Program-made: the position numbers and the translations under genes | In this document: positions 42,799-56,139 of the stretch, in pieces | Layout of the letters: each line of letters starts with the position of its first letter | Numbering within the stretch: position 1 is the first letter of the stretch | From: Aquilaria yunnanensis | Lineage: Eukaryota > Streptophyta > Magnoliopsida > Malvales > Thymelaeaceae | Assembly (NCBI GenBank): GCA_039654915.1 | Contig: CM077597.1 | Coordinates: forward strand, 92,692,001 to 92,756,000 | DNA length: 64,000 nt | Reading direction: 5' to 3' | Notes under the pieces: model-generated | Seen by the model: only the letters and a program-made list of their open reading frames with translations | Database searches by the model: none | What the model was told of the DNA's origin: nothing

Positions 42799-45700
42799 TG
42801 TCACAGGTCTTTACCCATAATCCCATCCACGTCATATAGGACCCCAGGAACCTTGCACTAAATTAGTGCTAGGCCTGTACAAATTGCTCCTTAGTGGACT
42901 TGCTAATTGATTAAATACTTAATACAATACTATTTTATACTATGCCTTACTATGGCTATAGGTCAAAGATCATAAAAATAATATACATACGGTGTAACTG
43001 ACTAGCATTTCAAACATATGCATTTATACAAAACATACTGTTATGCACTGTGAGTCCATACAAACCACCAGGGAACATAGCCAGGGAATATAGCCGATAG
43101 TTCCGTAGCATTTACTAGAGGCGTAAGTTCCACACACATATATACATCATACACAAAAGTATTATACATATGCTACACATTAAGAATCTTGGGATCCAAT
43201 CCCGCTTGAGCTACACTATTAAAAGAAATACCACTAAGTGCTCAGGTATCCTCTGCTCTTTGCCTCTATATCACAAAAGCCGGTAAGTTAGTACTCTGAG
43301 TAATTACGAACCTGCAAGAAAGAAACATAGCAAAAACAGACTATAGCAAATAACTCATGCGCACCTAGTATCAAAATACTAACAACCAGTTCTTTTATTG
43401 GTTATTAGCCCCAGGTCCACCAATATCTGCACATAAAATACATAAGGTATGTGAGAATCAAAAGTTCCCAGTAAGAGCTATAACCTGGAAGAAAACAACT
43501 ATATAGGGCCATATATATTATCCATAAAGATGTCAATATATGCCTAGTGCACTTGATCTAGGAACTCGTATTATTGGCCAATAATTATGGGAGTAGTTAA
43601 TTCCCATCATTTCTTTACTTATTAGTCCTACAATTGACAAGTCCAACTTATGCATACAAATACTGCTTTGAAAGCTTCTTAGTATTTGTCAATATCCCTT
43701 ATTTTATGTGCAAGAGTGAACTATTTGTTTATTTAAATGCATGTGTTCGTGCTAGCGTTCTAAGGTTTTGTGAGTGGTTGAGGACACCTTCCCCTCTTAG
43801 GTCCACCCAAGCCTTGGCTCATCATGGTGACCTTAGGTATCTTAGGTTCTCAACCCATCATACTTTCTATAAATTAGGCCATATTAAGGTTCATTTTTCC
43901 CATAGGTACAAGCTTACAAATATGCACATACACATTTCATATGCATTTCATAGTTTGGCTTCCTACCAAACCCGATAACATAAGTGTTTTAAATAGCCAT
44001 CAATACTCAATTTACATGCATGTTAAATTTATCAATAATTCAGCCACTTGATATACAAGTATCCGGCCAAATTTATTTAACACATAAGCATACAATTCAA
44101 GTAACCCTTACCTTAGATAACTTAGTTTGCAAGCTTCAAGTACTTAACCTTTTGTTTCGGTTTCAAGCCAAACCTAGGACCCCTTTTAGTAGCTTATTCC
44201 TAGCACCTATATTGATCATTTTAAGCATAATTTAGCAACTTTAACACATGGAAAGAACCCACGAGACAAGCACCAATAGCCCAGAATTTTCTGTCCACAG
44301 TTTGCCCATCTTGTGGTTTATTACAGTTTTAATAACAAAAAAGCAGCCCAAACCTTGCTCTCTTATTTTTTATGCCTTGAATACTAGTGTATAAGCAAGA
44401 TTATAACAACCAACAGCCACCAAAATTACTGGAATAACATAGTTTATTCCAATAAATAAGTACAATTTCAGTAGCCCAAAAACTGTATTTAATGCACATT
44501 AATGGCATTCATAGGCAATTCACTTCCAAATAACTGTTCTCTTGCTTCTTAGATTTTATACACTAAATCATAAGCAAAATAATGGCATCTAAAGGTAATT
44601 TAAACCATTAAAACCAACAGCTCCTAGCTAGAACAAAATTAATACCATAAGCTTTCAACCAATGCTCCTTAAATGCACAACTTGGTTTCCATGGATAATT
44701 CACTGCCCAACACCTATTCCCACACTTCCTAGCCTTCAAATACCAATTTATAAGGGAGACAACAACCTTATTGAGCTACTAAGACCCTATGGCTGGAAAT
44801 AAAACAATCAAATCACACCTAACTCAATACTCACAATTTCAGCTATAACAAAATTCCAGCCTTAGTTCTCCTAGGTTTTTAGCTCATTTGTATCTCAAAT
44901 CACATCTTAAAGTTAGGAAAAATGTTAAAGAATTATCCTAGCCATGATTTCTGCCACAAAAATTGCATGAACAGTACCAGAAATTCAAAGATGATTAAGG
45001 CACCATTTAGGAACAGCTTTTATCATCAGCGTTAGAGTTCTTGATGATTTATTTAACGGTTGAGATGAGAATGCTAAAGCTAAAATCTAAAAGCTACCAT
45101 TAAATAGCTTTTTCAAAACTCTAATGCTAATTGCTGACGCTAATTGTCACTCTCCCTGGTGTTTGTGTAAGTAATTGGAAACTATATGTTAACAGGGAAG
45201 GATTAGCAATTTGCCTTGAAAAACAGGCACACAAGTTTGATTTTTCCAGCTATAAAATGGTTTCAAATAAATTACAAAAGCCTTTAAGTAGAAACTAGAA
45301 TCATGTTCCTTAACAGAAAGCTAATACAAATGTTGAAGAAAATTTAGTTGAATAGCCAAATTCCATAATTGACATAGAAAGCCTAGTTTTCTTGCACAAT
45401 CATGTTCCATTTAAGAAAATGGACTTGTGTGCAAAATTTTATATTAAACAGATAGGTATAGCAGAAAGTCAACTAGTGGTAAACCATGTTAGAAATTGGC
45501 AGATTTCAGTAAAATAAGCTAAAACAATTTACAGAAATATTCTGGAATGTCATATCATGTACCAATTAGATTTCAAATATATGAAACTGTTCCAGAAGCT
45601 TCAATTACAATAAAATTAACTTATGTGTCATGCAAAACAAGTTACAGTTACAGTTCATAGAAAATTAAATGATGGACACTAACTGGACTTAACTTGCAAA

Positions 45701-48019
45701 ACAAGTACTATAAAATTAGGACTTGGGATTCAAAAATCCCTATCTAGGACTAATCCTAAGCCTCAAATCAGTATAGAGGTCCTTGCTCCTAGCCACACCT
45801 CCTAGCCACAGCCTACCACATAGCCAAAGTCCTGCAATAGTTTAAAACAATAGGGGTGAGTCTTCTTTGAAACTCAGTAAGGTACACTTCCTAATCATGG
45901 AAGAAACAACATGACCAGTCATTAATCATGACAATTAATCTGCTATAACCTGCATACAAAGCCAAAAAAACAAACACAAGCATAGACGGGCAAAATAGTA
46001 ACAACAAATAATAAATAAATGATGCAATGCAAATGAATGTTAGTGAATGCAAGTGAACTCAATGTATGCAATTGCAAATGCAATTCCCATAGGATCATTA
46101 GAGGGATCATTAGAGGGTGCAATACAATATCCTTTCAATGGATCAATTCAATAAGCTACATAGTTGCGATCCTTCAATAGCTATATCTTGTAGCTTTGGC
46201 AAGCATTCGGTCTTACAAAAGCTTTTCTATTTCAATCGGGGTCAATAGGCCTCCTAAAGTGTTTCGGTTACACTTTTTATACAATCCCCTGCTTGCCATC
46301 CTTAACCCTCCTGATGTTCTTACATTAACTTTAGTAAGCCAACGAAGCTTAAATCTTATTCCATCAGAGCTTTTAGTTTAAGTCTGGTATTAGGAATTCT
46401 TGAACTATGTTCCTACAGAGATTTCCATCAATCTCTGGCCATTAGGAACTTTCACTATTTAATCAATCCCCTTTGGAAACCATAATCATCCATAACCACT
46501 CAATGTCATATGGTCTCCTAGCCTTTCAGACAATTAAGCAAGCAAAAATTTTTACATGCGTTGCTAAATTAAAGAAAGGCTATTGGTCCCTTACCTTTCA
46601 GACCCATTCGGGGTTCAATTTACAAATCTTCGCCTATTGCACTCCTGAAGGAACAAGGCCTAACTTGATCATGGAGCAAACACAACTCAAGCCAACCGAT
46701 GCCTCCCCAAACTTCAGCATTTCAGCTCCTTGCTCGGTTATCTTTCAGTCAAACAAATAGCTTAATTTCCTCCAATGTTGCCTTGGAATCTAAAGCCATA
46801 AATGGAGGTTATTGTTAACAAAAACTTGGCAGCCAAGAAAATTTCTTACCCAGCCAAACTTGAGGTTAAAGTAGCTAAATTTAGAGTTAGATGGCTTTTG
46901 TCCCTAAGCCTGATGTTAACTAGTTTCAATTTCCTTCAAAATTGAGCTAAGGAAGGTACAGAAACAGGTTTAAGTCAACTCTGCATTGGCTTGCAGGAAG
47001 AACAACAGTTGCTGGTTTTTCTATGTGAATGAGGCTTTATTTCCCATCTTGGTCCTTTGGGCAATGTAGTTGTTTATTGCTTGCACCTTGGACTTTAATT
47101 TTGTCTAGAATATATTTTTTTTAACCAAGCCAAAACTAAACTCCTCTCACATTTTAGTTGAGTCCTTTGCAAAATGAACCCTCAATATTGCCACTAAAGG
47201 CAATTTAGTCAGTAAGGTTCGTAAATCAGCCCATCCTTTCTAAATCTTAAATCTTGTCTTCCCTTTAAGCAATTAGGTCATTTGTCTTGATAATTCTTGC
47301 AATTAAGCACTTCTAACTAACTTAGACCAACTTTCTTTAACTTTTGTCGATCTGGTTCTCAGGCTGGGCTCAAGTACCAATTATGTCACAAACAAAATTT
47401 TGGTGCCTTATATAGGCTCAGGTACCTTTGTCTTAGTAAGGGTGTGTGTGACACTAATGCCAAACGGGACCTAAAATTCACCTTAAGGACAAAACCAACC
47501 ATGAATGAGCTCATGGGCACCTTCGAACATGTTGGGCACCTTCAATTTCTCTTTTGGTGTGATTAAATGGCTTCCCTTAAGCTAGATTGAATATGCTATG
47601 GAGGGCAAGAGGAGGCAAAAGTCGTGGCTATAGTTCTAGGAAGAAACCAATAGTGTTTTAATAGGAGAAATACCTAGCAATTATCGGTTTTTTAGGAATT
47701 TAACCCAAAATTTTCATATTTTTCCAACTTGCATCCAAACCTTCTCTAAGTGCTAAAATAGGTTGATTTCCATCCATTTCACTCAAGAGTAATTTTTGTA
47801 ATATTTTTAGTCTTGAGAAATTATAAAATACCCTTTTTGCCAATTTTGCCTAAATGACCAATGTTTGTAATTTTTAAACTATTGAGCCCTTTATTACCAA
47901 GACTTAACTTGGAATAAATTATCTAAAGTGTTAATTTGTTAAATTAATCCGTTACTTGAAAGTTTGAGCTTCTTGTAATTAATTAATTGATTTGACTTAT
48001 AGCTCTGAAGGCTGTCACA
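42799..48019 (-). mobile_element. Degraded chromovirus-like LTR sequence, minus orientation
   Basis: The ends read TGTCACAGG (42799) and GGCTGTCACA (48019), with flanks GATTG and GATAG (4/5 match). The block 43430-43490 aligns with 19829-19920 of the Tekay-type solo LTR (the CAGTAAG motif followed by CCTG.AAGAAAA), at nearly the same distance from the left end. A second such block lies at 45860-45900. A decayed primer-binding site (minus strand TTGGTACTTGAGC) lies at about 47369-47383, next to TGTGACA. No reading frame. It may be one element or several nested LTRs; I could not resolve the order. Confidence 0.4.
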
Positions 48020-48800
48020 GATAGAAATTAAATGTCAAAGTTGAAAAAAGTCAAATAGTTTGACAAATAGTATATGCACATAACACCTACACTTTGCCAT
48101 CTCTGTATTAAAAAACTACACTTTATCCCCCACTCCTTTTTCACTGTCTGACAACACCTTCTTTAACCTCTAATTTAACTACTTAGTAACTATGTTCCAA
48201 TAATTTTAAAATTTTTTATATTTTTTTCAATGTTAATTTACATTTTAAAAGTACTTATTGGCATTTACAAATAGAAATTTGTATTTACAGAAAATAAAAA
48301 ATTTGATAATTTAAAATGTTTATTAATTATAAAAAATTTTAGAGAGATTAAAATTATTAGAAGATAACTATCATATATTTTAAATTAGGGTTTCAGAAAC
48401 TATTTTTGGACAATGTAAAAAAAGCAAAGGCAAAGTGTAAGTTTTCAAAAATAAGGAGAGTAAAGTTCATATCAAAGAGAGGTTTTTGTAAGTTTCTCTA
48501 TTTTATTTAGTAATCTATAATTAAGAAATTCATAAAAACAATCTTGTGCAATGAAAATTATCAAGCACCATTGTATGCAAATCAAAGAGATGAATCAGCA
48601 GTAATCAGCCCACACTCTATTGTATGTTTGACTAATGAAGGTATAAATTTTTTTTATTTATTACATTTATAAAATGTTAAAATATTATGAATTCAAAAAT
48701 ATATCATGATTAATTCAAGTGTTTTAAAAAAGTTCTGACATTTGAAAGATTTTAGAACATAATTGGATACAAGAAAATACACAACATAAAACTAGGGTAT
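48020..48800. other. AT-rich intergenic stretch
   Basis: No gene is visible. It ends with GGTAT (48796-48800), the left TSD of the chromovirus. Confidence 0.5.
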
Positions 48801-51317
48801 TGTGACAGCTCTCCTAGTTGGTTAATCAAGTAAGTGTTTATTTACTTTGATTAAGTGTTTATTAAATTAAGTACCTCAAATTAGCGCCTTGTTAAGCAAG
48901 TAACATAAGCTTAATTAAGTTAAGTGAGTTCCTAAGTGTGATTTGGCATAGTTAAGTCAAGACCATTAGTTGTTCTAGCTTTTAGAATCATCCTAGTAAG
49001 TTTTGACAACTTGTGGCACTAAGTGTTCTATTTGAGCCATTTAGAACTTAAGTGGCTAGAGTGTCCAAGAAAATTAAGTTTGAGAAGCTTTAAGTATTCT
49101 TTAGAGCAAAGAAATGAAGTTTTGGGTGAGAATTTAGTGATTCATTTGGAGCTTTTGAGAGTAGGAGGACTTAAGTGCAAGAAGGGAAAAGTTTCCTTTT
49201 TGTGCTTATAAGTTAAGTTTCTTCATCCTTGCCATTTGTTCTAAGTCCTAAATTTTCGTGGCTTCCTCTCCTCTCTCAAAGTTGCAGCTCAAGCTTCATT
49301 TCCTTGCAAGTTTTCATCAAAATTAAGAGTGCCAAGGGGTTAGAAAGGATCACCAAGCTTGTTTGTGGTGTTCTAGCTCAAGTTTGCTCTTTGGTGCTAG
49401 TTTGGAATCCAATTTTCGTGGGTAAGCTTCTTGTGTTCATTTGGATTGGTTCTAGGTTGTTTTAAGAGCTAGAAATGGTCTTGGTTTGATTGGTTTAGGT
49501 GCCAAATTGCTTTGGTTTTAGACTTGGAACTCAAGGAAGCTTGTGGAGCTAGAAAAGCTTGTGTTTCATTGCTTGCTTTGTGGCTAAAATTGAGGTAAGG
49601 GTTCAAGTAATTAAGCTCAAATAATGCACGGTTTTGTAGTTTTGTGTGTTGGGATGAATTAGGAACAAGACCCATTAAGTTTGGATTAGAATTGAGAGAG
49701 TTTGAGTAGCTTGTGTACAAGAACGACGCTGACGCACAAACCCAGAAAACAGAGTTGGCGACGCGTCGCCAATTTGGCCGTGAATTGGCGCCGCGGCACC
49801 AGGGTGCGAAAATGTACACAGAGCGTTTGTTCGGCGGCGCCGCGTCACCAAAAGCATTTGCTCTTTGGCGCCGCGTCGCCAATTGCAAATTTGGCCTCGA
49901 TTTCCGGCCATCCTAAGATTAACTTAGACTATCGGTTTCTATCCCTAGGCTATTCTAAGACGTTCCATAGCCTCGGTTGGGTCTAGAATTCATTCCTAAG
50001 GCGGGAATTGTGCATTATTTAAGAGGTAGTCAAGTTGTGTGGTTAAGGATAAAGAAATGTGACTTGGTGGCTAAGTAATTCAAAGTGCTTAAGCTTTTGA
50101 ATGAGCACTAAGGGGATTAAGTGGGTTTTTAGACTCTTTATTGGCCGTATAGAGTACCAATCACATATGGTCAATTGAGAGAAAAACCTAAGTCGATCCC
50201 AACCGAACCATGTGGTTTGGTTAGTGAGCCACTAGTAGTATTTTGAGTTAAACCTTGAGGGTTTGACTAGTTAAACCACATAGGAAGACTACCCTGTACA
50301 ATAAATTAAGGGTAAAGGCGGGTAGGTTTGAGATAGGTGACGACCTACTCTAGAACCCGTAGATGGGACTTAATTGAGGTAAAGTGTCCGGGATACGAGG
50401 GCCAGTATCTCAAGTACCTCAGCCGTTTGAGCTCACGGCAAGAGTTAAGGCACTTAGAGTGCAGAAAGTCCCAAGTGCATTTATTGTGTGCATTTCATAC
50501 CATACATCCATACATTGCATATCTTATATTTTGTTGATTGGTTGTTGTTTGAATTGCATGTTTGATTGCTTGGTTGCCATATTGCATATTTGTTGCATTT
50601 TTCCTTGCAGGTATTTAAGAAGGGAATCCTTACTGAGTACTTTCAAGTACTCATCCCTTAAGTTTTATTGTGCAGGATCTAATCCCGGGCCTAATCACTG
50701 AAGTGATAGCTGAGGCCTAAGCTTTCTGTTTTGCAGGTATTTTATTGAGAATCCTAGTGATTCTAGTTTCTTGCAGTATAAGTTATGTGCTAACCAAGTT
50801 GTGCCTTTACAGTGTAGAGGCAAGAGTACACAAGAACAAGTTTAAGGAAGGGCTACACTTGGAGCTTAGCTTAGCTCAAGGTGGGCTCAAGTAGTTGATC
50901 TTAGTAGTTAGTAATTTTGTCTCTTGTACTTAGTACTTTGTGTACTAAGTAAGTTGCCTCTAATAGGATACATTAGGATGTAAATCCATCTTGTTACTTT
51001 TGGGTGCATGCTAGAGTTGTAATGTATGCACAAACTGTTACTTGTAGCCAAAGCAACTAGTATTTCAATGACTTGGTACATTTTTAGTATGTTTTAATGA
51101 AATGCTCGAGCAATGTTTTAATCCAAGACTTTTAAATTTCGGTTGCATTGCCAAGTCAGAAGCATGCATAACTTAATCCGAGTAGGCTAAGCAACTAGTT
51201 GCATATAAATTGTTTTAATTTATATTGACGAGTAATAGTTAGCCAATAGTAACTAGTGGGATTCATAATCCCTAAGAGCCTACAAGATTAGGGGCATTGG
51301 GGCCCCGTTCCGTGACA
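48801..51317 (+). repeat. 5' LTR of the chromovirus
   Basis: 2517 bp, full length. It contains the palindrome cluster at 49755-49887 and the hairpin at 50634-50651. Confidence 0.95.
49755..49887 (+). repeat. GC-rich palindrome cluster in the chromovirus LTR
   Basis: Contains the perfect palindrome TTGGCGACGCGTCGCCAA (49755-49772) and further variants (GGCGCCGCGGCACC, GGCGGCGCCGCGTCACC, GGCGCCGCGTCGCCAA). They form a CpG-dense island within otherwise AT-rich LTR sequence. Also present at 60755-60887 and, diverged, at 20628-20760. Confidence 0.85.
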
Positions 51318-51322
51318 GAAAT

Positions 51323-51337
51323 TGGTATCAGAGCGGG
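51323..51337 (+). other. Primer-binding site of the chromovirus
   Basis: TGGTATCAGAGCGGG, complementary to initiator tRNA-Met, five bases after the LTR end. The stretch 51338-51453 is the short untranslated leader. Confidence 0.9.
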
Positions 51338-52542
51338 TTAATGTACCTAGTAGAGGCAATAAGTGAACTAAGATCAAAGTGTTCTTGTGTTAAGTGTGGT
51401 TAGTACTGCTTATAAGTTGCTCTGGGTATGGTCTTCTGGCTGTGGTTGCAGGTATGGTGAATACACGGGCAGGTACTGCTGCTGAGGTTCAGGGTTCTAG
51501 TGCAGGCACTAGTGACCCCAGTGGGGCAGATATAAGGGAAGTAGTTTCCTTGCTGAGGAGACTTAATGAATCCATGGACCGGATGTTGCATGGCATGGCC
51601 ATTTTGCTTGAGGAGCGTGCTCAACCTCCAGTTCAGGGGGAGACCTTGGAGGACCCTAATGGGGTAAGGGCCGAAGTGCACCAAGGCCCAACGGTGCACC
51701 AAGGTCAGGGGAGAAATCCCCCGCCCCAGGGGCAAGTGCAAGGTCAGGAGCCAGAAAATGAGTATGTTCAAGTGGAGTCCAGTGAGGACAGTGAAGAGGA
51801 AGATGAGGAGGACATCCATCCAAGGAGGAGACGGAGGAGACCCGTCATTCCAGATCATATGGGACTTGTTTCCTTATGCCGGGACATCAATACTCCCAAG
51901 TTTAATGGCATGGGAGATCCCGATATGGCTGAAGGGTGGTTGCATCAGATTAATGAGATCTTCAAGAACATGAAGTTGGATGACAAAGCAAAGATGGATT
52001 TAGTACCTTTCTTTTTAGAGGGCAAGGCTTCTTTATGGTGGAAAGATGTCATGGAAAGGCTTGATGCTTATAATGAAGGAAGAATTGGGCAAAGGCCTAA
52101 AGAGCTTGATTGGATTGAATTCGAGAAAGAGTTTCGAAATGTATTCAATAGTGAGGCTGCCCAGGATCAAAAACGGATTGAGTTTGATGAACTAATCCAG
52201 GGAAGGCTAACAGTTCATGAGTACGAAAGGAAATTTAGTTCTCTTTTTCGGTATGCACCTCATTTGGCCGGGAAAGATGAACTAAAAGCAAAGAAGTTCA
52301 TTCGTGGACTTAAGGTGGAGTTGAGGAGTTTCCTGACAGTGATAGGAGTTCGGACCTATCATGAGGCTGTTCAAAAAGCCTTAGTGTTTGAAAGGGAGCT
52401 GATGGAGGCGAAACCTATGGATAAGGCCGTTGAGCCGAGGGTTCCAGTACAATCAAGGTTAATGGATAAAAGGCCTAGTGTGGGAGGTGATCAAGGACCC
52501 TCCAAGAAAATCAAGAAAGCTGCAAAAGGCCGTTGTCCTAAA

Positions 52543-55500
52543 TGTTACATCCGGAAAGTGATGAATGATTAATTACCGGGTTAAGTGGATTAGTGGCATA
52601 AATAGTTTCCTAATTTGGAAACTTAGCGAAATTATTTGTAGAGACTTTGAATTATTTATGGAATGGGCATTAATGAGTGTTGGACACTCTGAGAATTATG
52701 CTTGGCTAAGGCCAAGAGTTTGGGTGATAAAAAAATGGCAAGTTTGGAAGTTGAGGGACTCAATTGCAAAGTTGGAGAAAGATGGAGGACCAAGTGAGTA
52801 ATTTGGCCATTTTTCATGAAAAATATATGCATGGCCAGCCACCCCATGTTATCAATTTAAAATTGGCCTACTACACATTCCACTCATAATTATTTAATCC
52901 CTCCACTACATCCTCCACTCACCAATTAAATATTACCCCACCTACTTTTGTCCCCCACTTTCCCAATTTGACTATTCTATTACCCATGCCTTGTCTCCCA
53001 CTACAAATCCCACTCACCATATTTTAATCACCCACTTACATTGTCTCCCACTTACATTAAAATATTGGCCCATCATTTTTGACTTATTCTCCCACCTTTT
53101 TCATTCAAAATTCGTCCATACCTCCAAATTATGCATTTGATATGCATTTTGGGTGCATTTCACTTCATTTAGCACCATGACCACCCACCTTCTTTGAATA
53201 TACGTTTAATGCACATTTAGAATGCATTTGAGTTTCATTTCTCTTTCATTTGCAAGTGCATAACCAGCCATCACTCCCACTTTCATTTCATTTTCATTTC
53301 CACTCTCTCTCTAGCACCAAAAGCTCTCCATTCTCTCTAAGTTCCAGCCATGGTGTTCTTCAAACTCCATCTCCTTCTTTCTTCATCTAAGATTCGGCCA
53401 TAGCTAGAAATGCATGTTCTTGCACATGCAAACACATTTTCTTGAAGCTTTCAAGCTCCTAAACCCATCTAGACCAAGAACAAAGTGAGAAATCAAAGAA
53501 AACCCATGAAGAAATGCTTGTGAAGTTTCGGCCATATGGATAAAATGGTGTTCTTGAGCTCACCTCAAGAGCTCCTTACATGCATGGCATTTCTAAGCCA
53601 TGAAGAGCAAGAAGATGAAGACGAACTCCAAGAAAGTGAAGCTCAAGTTTCGGCCATTTAAAGGTTGTAAGTGAACCAAGTTTTTCTTGGTAGTTTCATG
53701 TATTTTGAGCTAGATGCTACTCTCTAATGACTTGGCCATGTTGGATTTTTGCAAGGAAATCAAGTGGATATTTCGGCCATGGAAGGATATTGTTGTTCTT
53801 GAGCTCAACTCAAGAGCTCTTTATATGCATGGCACTTTTAAGCCATGGAAAGCAAGGATGGAGGTTTCGGCCATGAGTATACATGGCATTTGGAGGCATG
53901 AAACCAAGTGTTCTTGGTGCCTCGAGGCTTGTATGGCCATTCCAAGGAAGGAAACAAGCAAAAGATGAAAGAAAAGCAAGAAAAAGAAATGATGGGGCTA
54001 TTTGGGCCAAAAGTTAAATTTGAAGACCCAAATTGAAAAACCAAGTGTTCTTGGTCCATAAATTATGAAATGGGCTATTTTGGGCCATAATGGCATTATT
54101 GAAAAATGGGCTAAATCCTGAAAAGGTTAATATAGGCCCAAGTCCTGAAAAGGTTAATATGGGCCTCAGTTCACAAAAAGGCTAAGTGGGCCTTTACCTC
54201 CTTAAGTGAGGTCCATTAAGGAAATGGCAAAGTTCCAACAACAAACAAAGCAAAGCAAAGGCAATAAGCAAAAGGTTACACCAATGGTGGTAAGGATCCT
54301 TTACTCACTTATTGCATGGTGTACTTCCATGATATTGTTTGTGAGTATAAATGCCCCTATGTGATGGTCATAGAACCAAGTGACCATAGGTGTGCAGCGG
54401 GTTAGTTGTTCTTTGTGTGAGGGCTCATGTTACTTTCTTAGTTTAATAATTGGGCACGTAAGTGCATAATTGATGAGGTATCATTGCTTCGGCAACTTTG
54501 GGCACGTAAGTGCATATTGGACGAGGATTGTTGCTTCGGCAACTATGGATATGAATAATGGGCATTTGTGGATATATATGGTTTGATTAGCTAATCAATA
54601 TAAAGGCAAGTGTTAGAGTTTATAGTAAGAATGGCCAACTTACTATGTAACTCGGAGCTCTAGGGGAACGGGTGGTATGATTAAGAAGGAGAATTGAGGT
54701 TTAAAGCCTTGGACACTTGCCAGGGGTGCCAGTGGTGCCAGGGGTGCCATTGGTGCCAGTACTGCCAGTCTGGCCAGGAGTGCCAGTAGTGGGTGGCAGT
54801 AGTGATTGCCCAGGAAAACTTGTGGTTGAGTGCGTGTGTTGTGTGCTTCTCTGAACCGTTGTTGTTTGTGCATGCTGACCCAAATTATTATTATTATTGT
54901 TGATGCTGCTATTGTGCTGTATCTTGTGTTTTCTTTGTTTTAGTGTTTTCCTTTGCAGGAACAGGATTATTTGCCATGATATTCTTGGCATTGGATTTAA
55001 TTGCCATGACATTCTTGGCTTAAGAATAGGCTTTGGAAGCCATATGTGACTACAAAAGTCACGAGAGATTACCTCATTCTGATTTGGCATTGCCATTACG
55101 TTCTTGGCACAATTTTGGCTTTTTAAGCCGGATATGACTATGAAAGTCATGAGTTACTTACCTCACACCTGGATCCTTACTGAGTTTTATAACTCACCCG
55201 CCCTTCTTTACTTTTTTCAGGAAGTGGATTGGATGGCTTGATAGATCAAGTAGGGAGTACTAGAGTACTCGTTATGTTTTGCTAAAGGGTTGGGTATGAG
55301 TTTAGTGTTGCTTAATATATTCATTTGACTCTAAGTGACTTATGTGGTATATTTTGCTTGCGGAACAAGCTAATGGTTTGGACTTCCTTGTGCAGGCTTG
55401 TGGAGTCTAGAAGTTGTGGGAACAAGGTCTATTAAGCTGGAATGAGTTCCAGGTTATGAGTTAAAGTTTGGGTAGACATAAGAACTTGGTCTGTAAAACC

Positions 55501-56139
55501 TAAACTTAACTAGTTATGGACATATAGCATCCTTGGTATGTTTTCCAAGTAGGAGATGCTTGTTAGATGCACATTGTGATCATGATTATCTTAGGATGAA
55601 TTTTGATGAAATGCCATGATGGATATTCATGTTATGTGTACTAGACTTGGCTGATGCTCATGGATATATAAATGTGGTTTTCAAAGTTGAAAATGAGATG
55701 GGCTTCTTTGTTGCCATGCATTGGATTAGTACACTTGATGGACACACATCCTATGCACTTAATGGATTAAGTGTATGCTTTGCTTGAATTGCAAGTATGA
55801 TTTGCTGATTATGTGTGTAACTAAGGGAAGACTTCCAGTGAATCTGGATTTATTGGATTTTGTTGAAATGGCATCTAAAGACTTGTGTGTGTAACCGGCT
55901 AAGTGGTAAAGTCCATAAATGGAACACTAGAATTCCACATAGGTATTAGCTCGTTCCTGGAGAGCACCCTGACAACACATTGAAAGTATTTAAGTAACAA
56001 GCTAGTACCAGAATAGATCCTGGAGTCACGCCGTAGGTGCTCATAACTAGCTAATAAAGCCCCTTCAGTATGAATAACTTCCGCTGCATTAATTTGATAA
56101 TCGGGCCCAGATGGGCCAGGGGCAGTTTGGGGCGTGACA
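52543..56139 (+). mobile_element. Solo LTR of a different Tekay-like family inside gag
   Basis: 3597 bp, from TGTTACATCCGG to GGGGCGTGACA, with a perfect TSD, CTAAA (52538-52542, 56140-56144). It has no coding capacity. It carries the CCTTACTGAGTTTTATAACTC motif (near 55168), seen in modified form in the other chromovirus LTRs, and repeated TTTCGGCCAT motifs at 53640-53880. The local repeat GGTGCCA/TGCCAGT (54725-54790) is low-complexity. Confidence 0.93.

Noticed and set aside
45000..45165. A small MITE with CACCATTT...CTGGTG ends
   Set aside because: The inverted repeat is only about five bases and no TSD could be found.
51323..51337. tRNA-like sequences at primer-binding sites as tRNA genes
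   Set aside because: Only the 12-18 bases complementary to a tRNA 3' end are present, with no tRNA body.
54720..54790. GGTGCCA-type short repeats as a protein-coding collagen-like stretch
   Set aside because: Lies within the solo LTR, is low-complexity, and has no supporting start or family motif.
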